Positions 26,601 to 35,946 are shown, counted from the stretch's first letter. The stretch: DNA of 64,000 nucleotides from Herbaspirillum chlorophenolicum (GCF_001189955.1 NZ_LFLT01000015.1:45533-109532); one strand, 5' to 3'. Notes: generated by a model from the letters alone, not told the origin. Numbers and translations: made by a program.

Positions 26601-28847
26601 CATGAAGGAGAAGGGCAGAATTCCGCAGTCGATATGATCGCAACGGATAAATCGCTCGCACATAATGTTGCCGTGTTCAAAGCAGAACAAATCGAGAGCG
26701 GAGAAATTCCAGGAGCGGCCATGCCGGCCGATTTCTTTGATTGGAAGCGGAAATTATGGCAAGCCGGCTTGCGCCATGTATTGATCCGGGCACAGGAAGA
26801 GAACAATCCTGAGAATCCAGCAGCCGGGGAAAATTCTTTGCAGGAGTTGCTGAAGGACATGGAAAAAGATGCGACTGCCGAGCCGTTTTATGGACGTCAG
26901 GCAGAAACCTTTTTTGCCATGCTCGCACGCGATGCGGCGCTGAACCAGCAGGCTTGGCAACGCCGTTATCTGGCCAGCTGGCAGAAGCTGGCGGCTAAGT
27001 CGCAAGCATCAGGCATCATCGCAGCCGTTCCAGAAAATGAAGAAAATGCGGTACACGCAGCTGTCATCGGCATCACTGCAGAGCCGGGCCATCCATCCCC
27101 GACAACGGAAAAAACGGCGACTATCTCCGACAATCTTGACGATTTGCGAGAGATTCTGTTGCATCACCACCGGTTGACGGTGTCTGGCGAGTCCTCTTTA
27201 TTGATGTCACGAGAGAGTATTCCCGAAGAGGTCGGTATCGATCTTCGGCAGCGCTTTGCACGCCTGAAAAATGTCTCCCTTGGCGTCGGCATGCCGATGG
27301 CGGCGGCCGACCTGGCGCGCGTGGTGGAAGCGTTCATTGCCGCTCATGGCGAAACCGCAATTGAGCAGCAACAGACATTCATGCAGGCGATTGCTGCGCA
27401 GGCCCCGCAAGCTGCCGGGCGCAGCCGTGAACGCTATTTCCGCTCGGTGTTGCATGCACTGTTGCATGAACAGGCGTTGGATCTGGAGGCGATTGCGGAG
27501 AGGAGCGTCGAAGGAAAAATCCTTCCGGAAGATGAAGGCGGCACCGGACCGCATGCAGCGGTGGAACACATGGCAGGGCAGAGGCAGGTTGAAGAGGGCA
27601 TGCCGGCGGCTGGCGTACATACTGCGGCATCCACGGAATCGGCAGCAGCGACCAATGCCGCCGAACTACGGGGCCCGGTAGAAACTGTCGCGGACAAAGG
27701 TCAGGCATACATTGATTTCCTGCTTTCCCCAGGATTCGGCTCCGGCGCAGGCGCCACCCCGGACGGTCTGGCCAACTGGCTGCCGCAGGTTCTCGAAACG
27801 GGAGCGCCGATGTTTGTGCCGGTTCTGGCGAAGTTGTCCGGCAATCCGGCTGCAGTCGAGCGTTTTCTCGCGTTGTTGCCGGCCGCCTCGCTTCCTTCAT
27901 GGTCATCGTGGTCGCATTTGTTCGCCCTGGCCCCGCATTCGCCGACGCAGTTGCAACGCATGCGACGCTACGCCGGGGATGTTGCCGACATGTTTTCCGA
28001 ATTCAACCGGCAATTGGCGGCCACGCATCTGGCGCGCCTGGAGTGGGCTTTTCTGTTGCCATACCTGTTTGCGGTCGGGCGCGTATTTGAGCCTTCGCGC
28101 TTTGCCGGCGAACTGCTCGACTTCCTGGCGCATCGGACCGGTACGCCGGTTTCATCCGCATTGACAGCTCGTCTGCGCAGTCAAATGGGCATCGCCGTCG
28201 ATGTGCCGCCTACAGGCGCCGGCCGTGGAGCTGCACCCCATGTTGCGGTCGCCGGCGCGGCCGTCAGCACTGGTGCGGACAAGCGTGGCGAGGCTGCGCA
28301 TGTACCGGCTCCTGCTGCCGGAGAAACCGCTTCTTCAGCTACCCATGCGGAAACGTTTGTGCCCAATGCCGGCGTAGTGCTTTGCTGGCCGTTTCTGTCG
28401 CGGGTATGGGCAACGCTGGGATTGACGCAGGCCGATGCCTTCGTCGATGAGGCTGCGGCACAGCGGGCGGCGCTGCTGCTGCAATTCATCGCATATGAGC
28501 AAACAGCCGCGCCGGAGTATCAGTTGACGCTCAATAAATTGCTCTGCGGTGTTCATTCGAAAACGCCGATGATATGCGAAATCGAAGTCACGACAGCGGA
28601 GAGCGAACTGATCGAGCAAATGCTGTCGGCCATGATTGCGCACTGGAAGATGCTGGGCAATACATCGATTCGCGGCTTGCGCGAGACCTTTCTGCAACGG
28701 CCCGGCTATTTGTCGCTCAAGGAGGATGGCTGGCACTTGCGGGTGCGCAGTGGACCTTTCGACATGTTGATGGAAAAACTTCCCTGGAGCATTTCCACGA
28801 TCCGCTATCCGTGGATGGAAAAGCTGTTGTGGGTGCAATGGGTGTAG
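23697..28847 (+). CDS. eCIS tape measure protein (CIS_TMP, Afp14-like)
   Basis: 1716 aa. The N-terminus (HRIDELLFDIAFSSPTLEMT; WQIDALEIDVGNVNEADFP) and C-terminus (ETFLQRPGYLSLKEDGWHLR, LPWSISTIRYPWMEKLLWVQ) carry the conserved ends of contractile injection system tape measure proteins. The long interior is helical, Ala/Leu/Glu-rich and internally repetitive: about residues 505-580 and 880-955 share a unit (GD-x-x-x-(I/L)-Y-(A/D)-DW plus LL(R)-(S/E)-A-(I/L)-xHY, then LL/YDM-(L/I)-ALLAP). A second repeat includes VLHALAENRIVDLEAFA and VLHALLHEQALDLEAIA. Length should set tube length. It is the largest gene of the locus. Confidence 0.92.
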   Translation: MSARHRIDELLFDIAFSSPTLEMTQADALRALVVEKLLPVMGQVFDEYADSDVVWQIDALEIDVGNVNEADFPAALAENLRMALEKVLQGDVAKPPAARRIPRSRADVEMLLAFLADGTLPWQLESGASDGAASAGAAAAIHESLLQRVLQHSADVLLPALRASSRRSVQVARLARQFPAAQLQALLQHLVPADADVLIRHIAALQALLQEAALERSAWSEAMYAVWEEIFAVCLEQQGITPSAAAILQSALVKMAAQRQQAVLQVARELTQRIEARRGGFPQNEMDRALAVVADGTGTGRTTAASANLPSDDGLPVMWRTLAAQRSDLGLLRHLIGQSSPGMLQASLKYFNPRHADAAIGQLETLERLLGRTGFARPAVAQALSTAWENVFSVSLVPSPSPQPPRLAQILEHVVATLVFALPEPERQTRPAILSQLHQTAVSDGRMQELAAVLSTLQDADNVRTDAEAHARGSTGNSDAALMMEKSANDAIPPEERAGMAYEPPSTAVTVRNQVIAALMGGNAGDIYDDWRTFRDSRPELLRSAILHYSGYGEIREKIASTFPLSLLADMLALLAPQAAELTEHVWADPQLRAWLDDEVPDGAARWNNWRRNWWRGAIAYLLQAARAQEQPATVAFDATAAPSAFDMSAYLAAGMESAAPADEHLADYLAQLQLPERAAGMPMQHAQRHEEEKDSGDNAAHSRHLPHDALGKPFLNERRKAVIGLVEEIANDGNSSSPRQEIPQQPLPSPSSLPVDSPSLAQLFEAIRGGAQPSQRWTLSVAQLKQLLHEAVSERSFFQAIVDHASVARDPHTYYVQVLHALAENRIVDLEAFAAIEGGASPLPETTMASSGSAALDGSDEAKAVSIPHEPENIGERDKAKLIGRLAKALMKGDPAPLYADWDVLLRKHAPLLREALQHYAIRDDILERIALSFPESMLYDMIALLAPAAAPIWSLLRDPETWAAAEHEGEGQNSAVDMIATDKSLAHNVAVFKAEQIESGEIPGAAMPADFFDWKRKLWQAGLRHVLIRAQEENNPENPAAGENSLQELLKDMEKDATAEPFYGRQAETFFAMLARDAALNQQAWQRRYLASWQKLAAKSQASGIIAAVPENEENAVHAAVIGITAEPGHPSPTTEKTATISDNLDDLREILLHHHRLTVSGESSLLMSRESIPEEVGIDLRQRFARLKNVSLGVGMPMAAADLARVVEAFIAAHGETAIEQQQTFMQAIAAQAPQAAGRSRERYFRSVLHALLHEQALDLEAIAERSVEGKILPEDEGGTGPHAAVEHMAGQRQVEEGMPAAGVHTAASTESAAATNAAELRGPVETVADKGQAYIDFLLSPGFGSGAGATPDGLANWLPQVLETGAPMFVPVLAKLSGNPAAVERFLALLPAASLPSWSSWSHLFALAPHSPTQLQRMRRYAGDVADMFSEFNRQLAATHLARLEWAFLLPYLFAVGRVFEPSRFAGELLDFLAHRTGTPVSSALTARLRSQMGIAVDVPPTGAGRGAAPHVAVAGAAVSTGADKRGEAAHVPAPAAGETASSATHAETFVPNAGVVLCWPFLSRVWATLGLTQADAFVDEAAAQRAALLLQFIAYEQTAAPEYQLTLNKLLCGVHSKTPMICEIEVTTAESELIEQMLSAMIAHWKMLGNTSIRGLRETFLQRPGYLSLKEDGWHLRVRSGPFDMLMEKLPWSISTIRYPWMEKLLWVQWV

Positions 28848-28921
28848 TCAATGAAATGGCGGCAATGGCGGCGTTGAAACAACGCTGAAATCGCCGGGGC
28901 GAGATAAAAAAAGGGAACGGG

Positions 28922-30268
28922 ATGGATGCGTTGACGGCGAATGCAAAGAGTCTGGAGCGAGAAATCGCCTGGTTCAGCGAAGTGCTGGCCACGCGCTTCC
29001 ACGGCTATTTCATGCATGAAGGCGGTCCTCATGAAATCGAACGGCACCAGCCGCCGGATGTGAGCGATGATCCTTCGATGTTTGCGGGGGCGGTTCGCGA
29101 ATACGGCATGAATTTCGACGAACGCATGGTCCTGATTCTTACGCTGCTGCCGCATATTCGTCCGCAGGCGCTGGATTTGCTGTTTACGGCCAACAAGAAT
29201 ACCGAGCGCAGCTATACCGAATTCGGCGGCTGGAAAGGAAAGAACCACGCCGGGCTGTTGCCGACTTGCGAAACCGCCGCGTTCATCCTGGCCGGAGACG
29301 ATCTGGCGCGGCGTTTTGAAGTGCTCAAGCTATTTGATGCCGATCATTTCTTTACCCGCCAGTCCATCCTGAAACTGGAGCAACGTCTCGATGGCGAGCC
29401 CTTCCTGAGCGCTTCGCTCAACGTGGAGAACGACTTCCTGGACCGCTGCACGTCGGGGCTCCAGCACAAGCCCGACTATAGCGCCGGCTTTCCGGCCAAG
29501 CGCATCACTACGCAACTGGACTGGTCCGACCTGGTGCTGGCGCCCGAAGTGCTGGAAGAAATCGAACACATCAAGATTTGGCTCAAAGGCGGCGCCGCCG
29601 TGATGCAGCGCTGGCATCTGGACAAGAGCGTCAAGCCCGGTTACCGCAGCCTGTTTTACGGACCGCCGGGCACCGGCAAGACCTTGACGGCGACCTTGCT
29701 CGGCAAGGCGGCGGATGTCGATGTCTATCGCATCGACTTGTCCAAGATTGTCTCCAAGTACATCGGCGAGACTGAAAAGAACATGGCGAATGTGTTCGAC
29801 CAAGCGCAGAACAAGAACTGGATTCTGTTCTTCGACGAAGCCGATGCCCTGTTCGGAAAACGGACGGACGGCAGCAGTTCCAACGACCGCCACGCCAACC
29901 AGGAAATCGCCTACCTGCTGCAACGGATAGAGGATTTTCCGGGTGTCGTGATCCTGGCAAGCAATCTCAAGAGCAATATCGACGATGCATTTGCGCGCCG
30001 CTTCCAAAGCGCCATTTACTTTCCGATCCCGGACGGTTTGCAGCGCCTGCGTTTATGGCAAAACATTTTTCCGCAGCGGCGCCATCTGGCTGACGACGTC
30101 AACCTGGAGGATCTGGCGGAAGAGAACACCCTGTCCGGCGGCGCGTTGCTCAACGTGGTGCGTTATGCCGCCATGCGCGCGGAGCGGCAAGCGCGCGACA
30201 AGGTGAGCAAGGACGATCTGCTGCGCGGCGTCAAGAAAGAATTTATCAAGGAAGGGCGGACGATCTGA
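28922..30268 (+). CDS. eCIS AAA+ ATPase (Afp15/Pvc15-like)
   Basis: 448 aa, ATG with GGGAACGGG just upstream. The C-terminal AAA+ module has Walker A at 247-254 (GPPGTGKT), Walker B at about 301-308 (ILFFDEAD), and a downstream IAYLLQRIEDFPGVVILASN segment with the arginine-finger region DDAFARRFQSAIYFPIPD. The N-terminal 200 residues are the helical domain found in Afp15-type ATPases (DERMVLILTLLPHIRPQALD). These ATPases are needed for particle assembly. It lies one base from the start of the next gene, which argues that the GH18-like protein belongs to the system. Confidence 0.94.
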   Translation: MDALTANAKSLEREIAWFSEVLATRFHGYFMHEGGPHEIERHQPPDVSDDPSMFAGAVREYGMNFDERMVLILTLLPHIRPQALDLLFTANKNTERSYTEFGGWKGKNHAGLLPTCETAAFILAGDDLARRFEVLKLFDADHFFTRQSILKLEQRLDGEPFLSASLNVENDFLDRCTSGLQHKPDYSAGFPAKRITTQLDWSDLVLAPEVLEEIEHIKIWLKGGAAVMQRWHLDKSVKPGYRSLFYGPPGTGKTLTATLLGKAADVDVYRIDLSKIVSKYIGETEKNMANVFDQAQNKNWILFFDEADALFGKRTDGSSSNDRHANQEIAYLLQRIEDFPGVVILASNLKSNIDDAFARRFQSAIYFPIPDGLQRLRLWQNIFPQRRHLADDVNLEDLAEENTLSGGALLNVVRYAAMRAERQARDKVSKDDLLRGVKKEFIKEGRTI

Positions 30269-30269
30269 C

Positions 30270-33200
30270 ATGAGGATTTCTTCGATAGCTCGGTACGCCA
30301 TGACGGCGGCCATTGTGCGCTTGATCGTCGTTGCCGGCTGCATGCTGCTGCCGGCTGTGACCGGCAACGCCGCTCCGGCTGCGGATGATGCCGCCGTTGC
30401 GCCAGGTATGCCAAGTGCGCCGGTTGCGCCGGTTACGGCCAAAACCCCCGTCAAAGCCCAAACGAAAGCATCTGCAAGCGCCAAGCAAGAAACGGCGCGC
30501 CCTCCGTCATGGACGGACAGCAAGCAGATGACGCCGGAGGCGGCCCGGCTGATCGTCAGCAAAGTGGCCTTGCAGCCCGCCGAGCGAGACGGGCCGGCGG
30601 TGCAGCTGTTGTCGCAGGATGTCCTGAAAAAATTCACGCCCGCATTGCGCAAGCAGATACAGCAGGCCTTGCTGGAAATCTATGCGGAAGATCCCGCCTA
30701 CATGCTGGCGTATCGTGAAAGCACGATGCCGCTCTCGGACAATATCGTCGGCCCGATCACCTTGTCATGGCTGAATCGCTTCTGGTTCGAATTCAAGATG
30801 GAGCCGTCCGGCAACCTGACCAATGCCTCGGTGGCCGCGCTGTTGCACTTTGCCGCCACGGTCAAGGCGCATCCGGAATGGAAAACCGACCTGATCAGCA
30901 CAGACCTGGGACATTGGATCGACGGCTTCGATACCGAGGACAGGGCGCGCTATTACCAGATTCGCCTGGCCGGCACCGACGAGCAAATCATCGCCATGCT
31001 GCGGCTCTATCACTACGAAACCGACAATACCCGGCAACCGGCGCCGGATCCGGACCGGGCCTTGCTGACCATTTACAGTTACAGCCTGACGGAGAGCGAC
31101 TTCAAACTGCTGGCCTCGAAGTCGCAGGTGATCGCAAAATTGTCGGCGTTGCAGGACGTGGTTTATCTGAACGAACCCTTGTTCGACGCCGCCGTGCTCG
31201 ATGCGCTCAAGGATCTCGGAGCACAGGCCGAGTCCTATCTGCCTGCCGCCAGGCTGGCGGCGCATGAGCAAAGTTACCGTCTTACCCTGGGCTCGCTGCA
31301 ATTGCTCAGGGACGGGAAGGTCGTGCCTGATGCAATCATCAACGAACTGGAGAAACTGTCCGGCACTTATCCCAACGAGGCATTTTTCAGCGAAGCGATC
31401 CTTGACGCGACGGCAACAGTCAATGAACCCATCGACCAGTACATGCCGGAGATCGTCAAGGCGGCCGAGTCCAGCACGACGTATATCCTGACGGCGCGCG
31501 CGCTGGCCGAGCTGAGCGCCAACCGCAAGAACGAGCCGGTGCCGCAAGTGATCCTGGACATGCTCAAGGGATTGCAAGGCCTCGACTATCCGCAGCAGTG
31601 GCTGTTCGACAAGGCCGTAATGGCGCGCTTGCGCAACGGCGTGGGTGCTTGTCCGAGCGGCACGCCGGGCAATGCAAGCTATCGCCGCAAAGTGTCGGCA
31701 GAGCAGATGAAGCAGCTTGAGACGGCGATCAGGGATCCCAACCTGTTCGAGCAACTTGACAAGCTGTGGCAGGACAAGGCATGCAGCCCGGCTGAAGCGC
31801 TGGCCATGCCGCAGCAGATCGAAGCCTTGTACATCAAGTATCGTGCCTCGATCCGGGAGACCGCGCGCAAGAAGCCGGCCTATGATCCCAAAAAACGCGT
31901 GCTGTGGGATGGCGACGGTTGCGGTTGCGTGCTCGACGAACTGGATGGGGAAGTTTACGGTTTTTATCCATTCTGGTTGGCCGGCGCCCGGCAAAAGGTG
32001 GATTTCAGCACCTTGTCGCGCATTGCCTACTACGGCCCGACCTTCGACGACAGCGGCGTGCTCCGGCAAGCCAACGACGGACGCGATTTTGTTGCCGCGA
32101 CAGAGAACGGCGACCTGACGCAGAACGATTTCGTCAACATCGCGCAACGCCACCAGACTGCCGTCGACTGGGTGATCCAGCGCAATGACTGGCGCTCCTG
32201 GAGCAAGATGGACAAGGACCGCAAGGAGCTGGTATTCCAGCGCCTGACGAACAACATCGTCAAGCTGATGTCAATCAAGCTCAATAGCTGGAGTGCAACC
32301 GTATCGAGCCACTTGCCGTTCGGAGACCGTTTTGTGCCGACCAATGGCGAGGGCGTCACCTTGTTCTTTGACGGCTATCCAGACGACGAAGTATCGGTCG
32401 GCGTGTTCAACAAGTTCGTCGACACATTGCGCACCCGGTTGCGCCAGGCCCGGGCCGGCGACATCATCAACGTGATGATGCGGCACTCGGCGCTGGGCAA
32501 GGGCGTCTACGACTATTCCAATCTCTATAACCTGATCGCCACCGCCGCCGCCAATCGCAGCGTCGATTTTCTCAAAGCGGTGGAGCGCGATCAGGACAGG
32601 CGGCCGCATTTCCTGGTGTTGCTGGAAGAGGAGACCAGCGACTCGAAAAAACAACTGCGCTTGCGCATGGAGAATTCCCTGCATGGCGAGCAGCGCGCGC
32701 TGGTGCTGCGTCAGGTGGTGCCGGTGATTACCTTCGACCATGACAACTGGCAGCAACTGCAAGACGACATCATCTATTTCAAGGACAACTTCGGCGGCAT
32801 CGGTTTCTGGCCGATGTCGATGACGTTGCCACCCGCCGCAGGCGACAAAGCCGCGCTGATTGACGAAGTCCTGTCGACCACGGCCGGCGTGCAACAGTGC
32901 GACCTCACCCGCGACATCAGCCAGTGCATCGCCGATTTTTACCAGTACGTACCCGGTGCGCAGGCCTCTCCGGTTTGCAAGACCGTATGCGAAAACCTCT
33001 ACGCTTTCCGCATGGCGACCAAGCTGGCGTTCATGCTGCTGGTCGCCTGCGCAGCGCTGTATTACTGGTCGTGCCTGTGGCGCGAAACCATGGCGCGCTA
33101 CCGTCACGCGCCGGCGCTGATCGTCGCGGCAGTGTGGATCTTGCTGGCCATGGCCTTGCTGTTCTGCGACCCGTTCCTGCGCTGGCTGGCACGGGGATAC

Positions 33201-33287
33201 ATGATTCCGATTTTTCTGGTGCTGTTCATTATCGGGTTGATTTCCTGGTATCAGTATCTGTTGAAGGCGCGGGATGAACAGCCTTGA
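30270..33287 (+). CDS. Membrane-anchored GH18-like protein of the eCIS operon (probably non-catalytic)
   Basis: 1005 aa, ATG one base after the ATPase stop. An N-terminal hydrophobic segment (about residues 9-32) is a signal peptide or anchor, followed by a Pro/Ala/Lys linker. Residues ~80-540 are helical and unrecognised. Residues ~560-860 look like a GH18 barrel: FYPFW at 565-569 (strand 1), a strand-4-like GEGVTLFFDGYP (693-704) and IGFWPMSM (Trp847, strand 8). GH18 enzymes need DxxDxDxE at strand 4; here the aspartates are missing and the acid is Asp701, so hydrolysis is doubtful. Three C-terminal hydrophobic segments (about 915-937, 947-970, 978-998) anchor it in a membrane. It might bind glycan or tether or release particles. 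Not part of the classical Afp/PVC gene set. Confidence 0.8.
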   Translation: MRISSIARYAMTAAIVRLIVVAGCMLLPAVTGNAAPAADDAAVAPGMPSAPVAPVTAKTPVKAQTKASASAKQETARPPSWTDSKQMTPEAARLIVSKVALQPAERDGPAVQLLSQDVLKKFTPALRKQIQQALLEIYAEDPAYMLAYRESTMPLSDNIVGPITLSWLNRFWFEFKMEPSGNLTNASVAALLHFAATVKAHPEWKTDLISTDLGHWIDGFDTEDRARYYQIRLAGTDEQIIAMLRLYHYETDNTRQPAPDPDRALLTIYSYSLTESDFKLLASKSQVIAKLSALQDVVYLNEPLFDAAVLDALKDLGAQAESYLPAARLAAHEQSYRLTLGSLQLLRDGKVVPDAIINELEKLSGTYPNEAFFSEAILDATATVNEPIDQYMPEIVKAAESSTTYILTARALAELSANRKNEPVPQVILDMLKGLQGLDYPQQWLFDKAVMARLRNGVGACPSGTPGNASYRRKVSAEQMKQLETAIRDPNLFEQLDKLWQDKACSPAEALAMPQQIEALYIKYRASIRETARKKPAYDPKKRVLWDGDGCGCVLDELDGEVYGFYPFWLAGARQKVDFSTLSRIAYYGPTFDDSGVLRQANDGRDFVAATENGDLTQNDFVNIAQRHQTAVDWVIQRNDWRSWSKMDKDRKELVFQRLTNNIVKLMSIKLNSWSATVSSHLPFGDRFVPTNGEGVTLFFDGYPDDEVSVGVFNKFVDTLRTRLRQARAGDIINVMMRHSALGKGVYDYSNLYNLIATAAANRSVDFLKAVERDQDRRPHFLVLLEEETSDSKKQLRLRMENSLHGEQRALVLRQVVPVITFDHDNWQQLQDDIIYFKDNFGGIGFWPMSMTLPPAAGDKAALIDEVLSTTAGVQQCDLTRDISQCIADFYQYVPGAQASPVCKTVCENLYAFRMATKLAFMLLVACAALYYWSCLWRETMARYRHAPALIVAAVWILLAMALLFCDPFLRWLARGYMIPIFLVLFIIGLISWYQYLLKARDEQP

Positions 33288-33349
33288 TATAGAACCGTTC
33301 GATTTAGCATATTGACTATAAGAACGAAAAACCTGCAAAGGGAGTCGTG

Positions 33350-35917
33350 ATGAAAACCGACGCGTTGATAAAAAATCAGAATGCGGCCGATACGGCACAG
33401 AAGCACGCGATTCAGCCGGCCGGTTTCGTCGATCGGCGTCCCGCCGCGGCCGCACAGCGCAAGCTGGCGGAGATGGCTGCCGGGAGCGGCCGAAGCATAC
33501 CGTTGGGAGCGACCGGGGGCGGCATCGCGCAGCGCTTGGAAAATCTGGAAGAAGAGGAAGCGACGACACAGGCCAAATCCATCGATGCCCATGACAGTTC
33601 GGGGACGGTTCCAGCAATGGGGGGAGGCGCAGGGCGCGCCAACGATACGGGCCTTCCGGATAAGCTCAAGGCGGGCGTCGAGTCGATGTCAGGCATGTCG
33701 ATGGATCACGTCAAGGTTCATTACAACTCGGACAAGCCAGCCCAGCTTAACGCACATGCTTATGCGCAGGGTAGCGACATTCATATTGCATCGGGGCAGG
33801 AGCGGCATCTTCCGCATGAGGCGTGGCATGTGGTGCAGCAGATGCAGGGCCGGGTGCAGCCGACAATGCAGGCCAAGGGCATATCGGTTAACGACGACGA
33901 CCGGCTGGAAAGCGAAGCCGATGCCATGGGGACTCGCGCAATGCAATTGCAATCCGCGGCAGCGCCGTCAATGACATCGGGCACGAGCGCCGTACCGCTG
34001 ACGTCGGGCGTGCGGCAACTGGCGAAACAAGACGTGATTGTCAACGGCATCACTCATCTGGTGCCGCTTAGCGGCGGCTCGATTTTCGAGGGAACCAGCG
34101 GCCCCGAGGTCGGTAATGGTGAAACGCTGGCCATCGATATCGATGATCCGATCTGGTCGCGGCGCGGCCCCAACCAAGAGATGGAGGGCAATCGCAGAGA
34201 GGACCGCCATGCAGAGCAGAAATACGCCTGGTATCCACTGTATTCCGAGAGTGCTTCCAATTATCAGCACGATGGCTGGCTGCATTTGCGCGATGAAACT
34301 TTCACCAAGGCCGATGCGCTGTCGCCGCCGATACCGGAAGGGCAGGCCGACGGGCGCCGCGCGCGTGCCGCACCTGCCGCTCCGCCTGAAACCTTCGATC
34401 CGTCCAACGTACCGGCTTTTATCCATCAGCAGCGCAACTATCAGAATTACCTGAGTGAACGCTTTTCGATGCAAAGCATCATGACCTCGCACCGTAGCGT
34501 AGGCTTCGAATATGAATTCGGACAACACAATCTGGGGCCGGATATCCCGTCCCATATTCCCTTGGCCAGATCGGCGCCATTTTCCCGTCTGTTTCCATTG
34601 AACTTCGAATTGGAAACCGATTCGGGGGCAGTGGTCGAGATCGGCATGCCGCCGTTTCTGGTGCCGAACGCCACTGACGGCGGGCCGGATAAGTCCAAGA
34701 TAGAAGCGATCGATACGACACTCAAAGCGGTGATGGGCGCCTTCGGCAAACAATATGTACCGGTAGCGGCTCTCTTGCCGCGACTGGAGGGAGAAGGCCT
34801 GGGTCAATCATGGCAACCGGCTCAGGTGCTGGCGCATGGCGGCACTTATGCGGCGATGGCCTTGCAAGCCCCCGGCCCCGGCAAGCTGCAAGGAGGAAAA
34901 GTCTATTCGCAATTGAATATCACACTGACCGGCGAGGAAAGCGCCCGCTTCATTTCGACGGTGCGTAAAGTGATGAAGCCAAATTCCACGGAAGCGGGAA
35001 TATTGGGACGCGCGTTCGGAATTTTGGACGAAATGGCCGAAAAAACATTCGGCGATCCGGCTCTGGCAACACATCTGAACAAAGCGCTGGCGAATACGCT
35101 CGCCATCCCATCGATCCTGCTGGGTACCAGCGGAAAAGCTGGAAAGTTACCGGACGATCTTGATTTGTCCTCCACGATCAAGGAATTGTATTCGCTCTGG
35201 ATTAAGGATTCCGTGCCCAATATTCTGGCGACGACGGCGACGGACCCGGCCGCATTGGCCGCATTTGCTCCTCATGCGGCGCAAGTAGTACTCGGCCTGC
35301 TGCCAGACGTAATGGCGCCATTGCGCAGCCTGCCGTTCGAAAACGATGAAGAAACCGGTGCATGGAGAACCCTGGCGGGGTATGTTGCACAGAATTCCTT
35401 TTGCTACGCGGATTATGCGACCTTGGTGGGAATGGCGGCACCCATCCCCGCCGCAAGGACGGGCGACATTCTGGTCAGCGCTTTGGCGTTGCGCAATATG
35501 ATGGTCGACGACGGCACAGATGCCTTTACTCCAGCCGAGGAGGCGGATCCCAGCGGCGGCGGTGCGCTGGAACGCTATAAGGCGAGACTAGAGGCATTCA
35601 AACTCTTGGTCAAAACGCGTAGCGACACGGTGCTCGGCGTCAAGAAACAATTCTTTGACGACATAGAAAAGCAAGTCCGCGATGAAATAGCAGCACTACT
35701 CGCATTGATAGGGACGCCGCGCGTCGTGCGCTCGCCGGCAACCAGGTTCGGCAACGAACAATTCGGCAGCGGCACCGGCGTGCGTAAGGACACCCATATC
35801 CCCCGCCCTGTCACAGAGGAATCCAGCAGCGGCCTCCGGCATTCAGTGGCGGAAGTGCGCAGCGATCCGGCGATGGCCTTGTTCTATAGCGATCGTTGGG
35901 ATAAGCCAGGGTCGTAA
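33350..35917 (+). CDS. DUF4157 eCIS cargo candidate 1 with amidoligase-like C-terminal domain
   Basis: 855 aa from ATG 33350, placed 6 bases after GGGAG; the overlapping GTG at 33347 is too close to that site. The N-terminus carries FVDRRPAAAAQRKLAEM, shared in outline with the two next genes. The DUF4157 domain spans about residues 98-205 with the zinc-protease-like H156-E-A-W-H160, preceded by HAYAQGSDIHI. Residues 384-435 (VGFEYEF, then FELETDSGAVVEIGMPP) and a later SQLNITLT strand follow the spacing of carboxylate-amine ligases (GCS/amidoligase superfamily), where the acidic residues bind Mg-ATP. The last 350 residues are helical and unrecognised. Payload or toxin role is inferred from DUF4157 and location. 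Confidence 0.85.
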   Translation: MKTDALIKNQNAADTAQKHAIQPAGFVDRRPAAAAQRKLAEMAAGSGRSIPLGATGGGIAQRLENLEEEEATTQAKSIDAHDSSGTVPAMGGGAGRANDTGLPDKLKAGVESMSGMSMDHVKVHYNSDKPAQLNAHAYAQGSDIHIASGQERHLPHEAWHVVQQMQGRVQPTMQAKGISVNDDDRLESEADAMGTRAMQLQSAAAPSMTSGTSAVPLTSGVRQLAKQDVIVNGITHLVPLSGGSIFEGTSGPEVGNGETLAIDIDDPIWSRRGPNQEMEGNRREDRHAEQKYAWYPLYSESASNYQHDGWLHLRDETFTKADALSPPIPEGQADGRRARAAPAAPPETFDPSNVPAFIHQQRNYQNYLSERFSMQSIMTSHRSVGFEYEFGQHNLGPDIPSHIPLARSAPFSRLFPLNFELETDSGAVVEIGMPPFLVPNATDGGPDKSKIEAIDTTLKAVMGAFGKQYVPVAALLPRLEGEGLGQSWQPAQVLAHGGTYAAMALQAPGPGKLQGGKVYSQLNITLTGEESARFISTVRKVMKPNSTEAGILGRAFGILDEMAEKTFGDPALATHLNKALANTLAIPSILLGTSGKAGKLPDDLDLSSTIKELYSLWIKDSVPNILATTATDPAALAAFAPHAAQVVLGLLPDVMAPLRSLPFENDEETGAWRTLAGYVAQNSFCYADYATLVGMAAPIPAARTGDILVSALALRNMMVDDGTDAFTPAEEADPSGGGALERYKARLEAFKLLVKTRSDTVLGVKKQFFDDIEKQVRDEIAALLALIGTPRVVRSPATRFGNEQFGSGTGVRKDTHIPRPVTEESSSGLRHSVAEVRSDPAMALFYSDRWDKPGS

Positions 35918-35946
35918 ATCTGATTTTCTTGCGTCAAGGAGAAACC

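Noticed and set aside
8645..33287. Type VI secretion system or R-type pyocin/prophage
   Set aside because: No TssJLM, ClpV, capsid, terminase, integrase or lysis genes; DUF4255, DUF5908, LysM hub and Afp15-type ATPase mark an eCIS.
33283..33349. Separate promoter for the cargo genes (TTGATA with a weak GCATAT 17 bp later)
   Set aside because: The -10 match is poor; the 62-bp gap could equally be read through from the structural operon.
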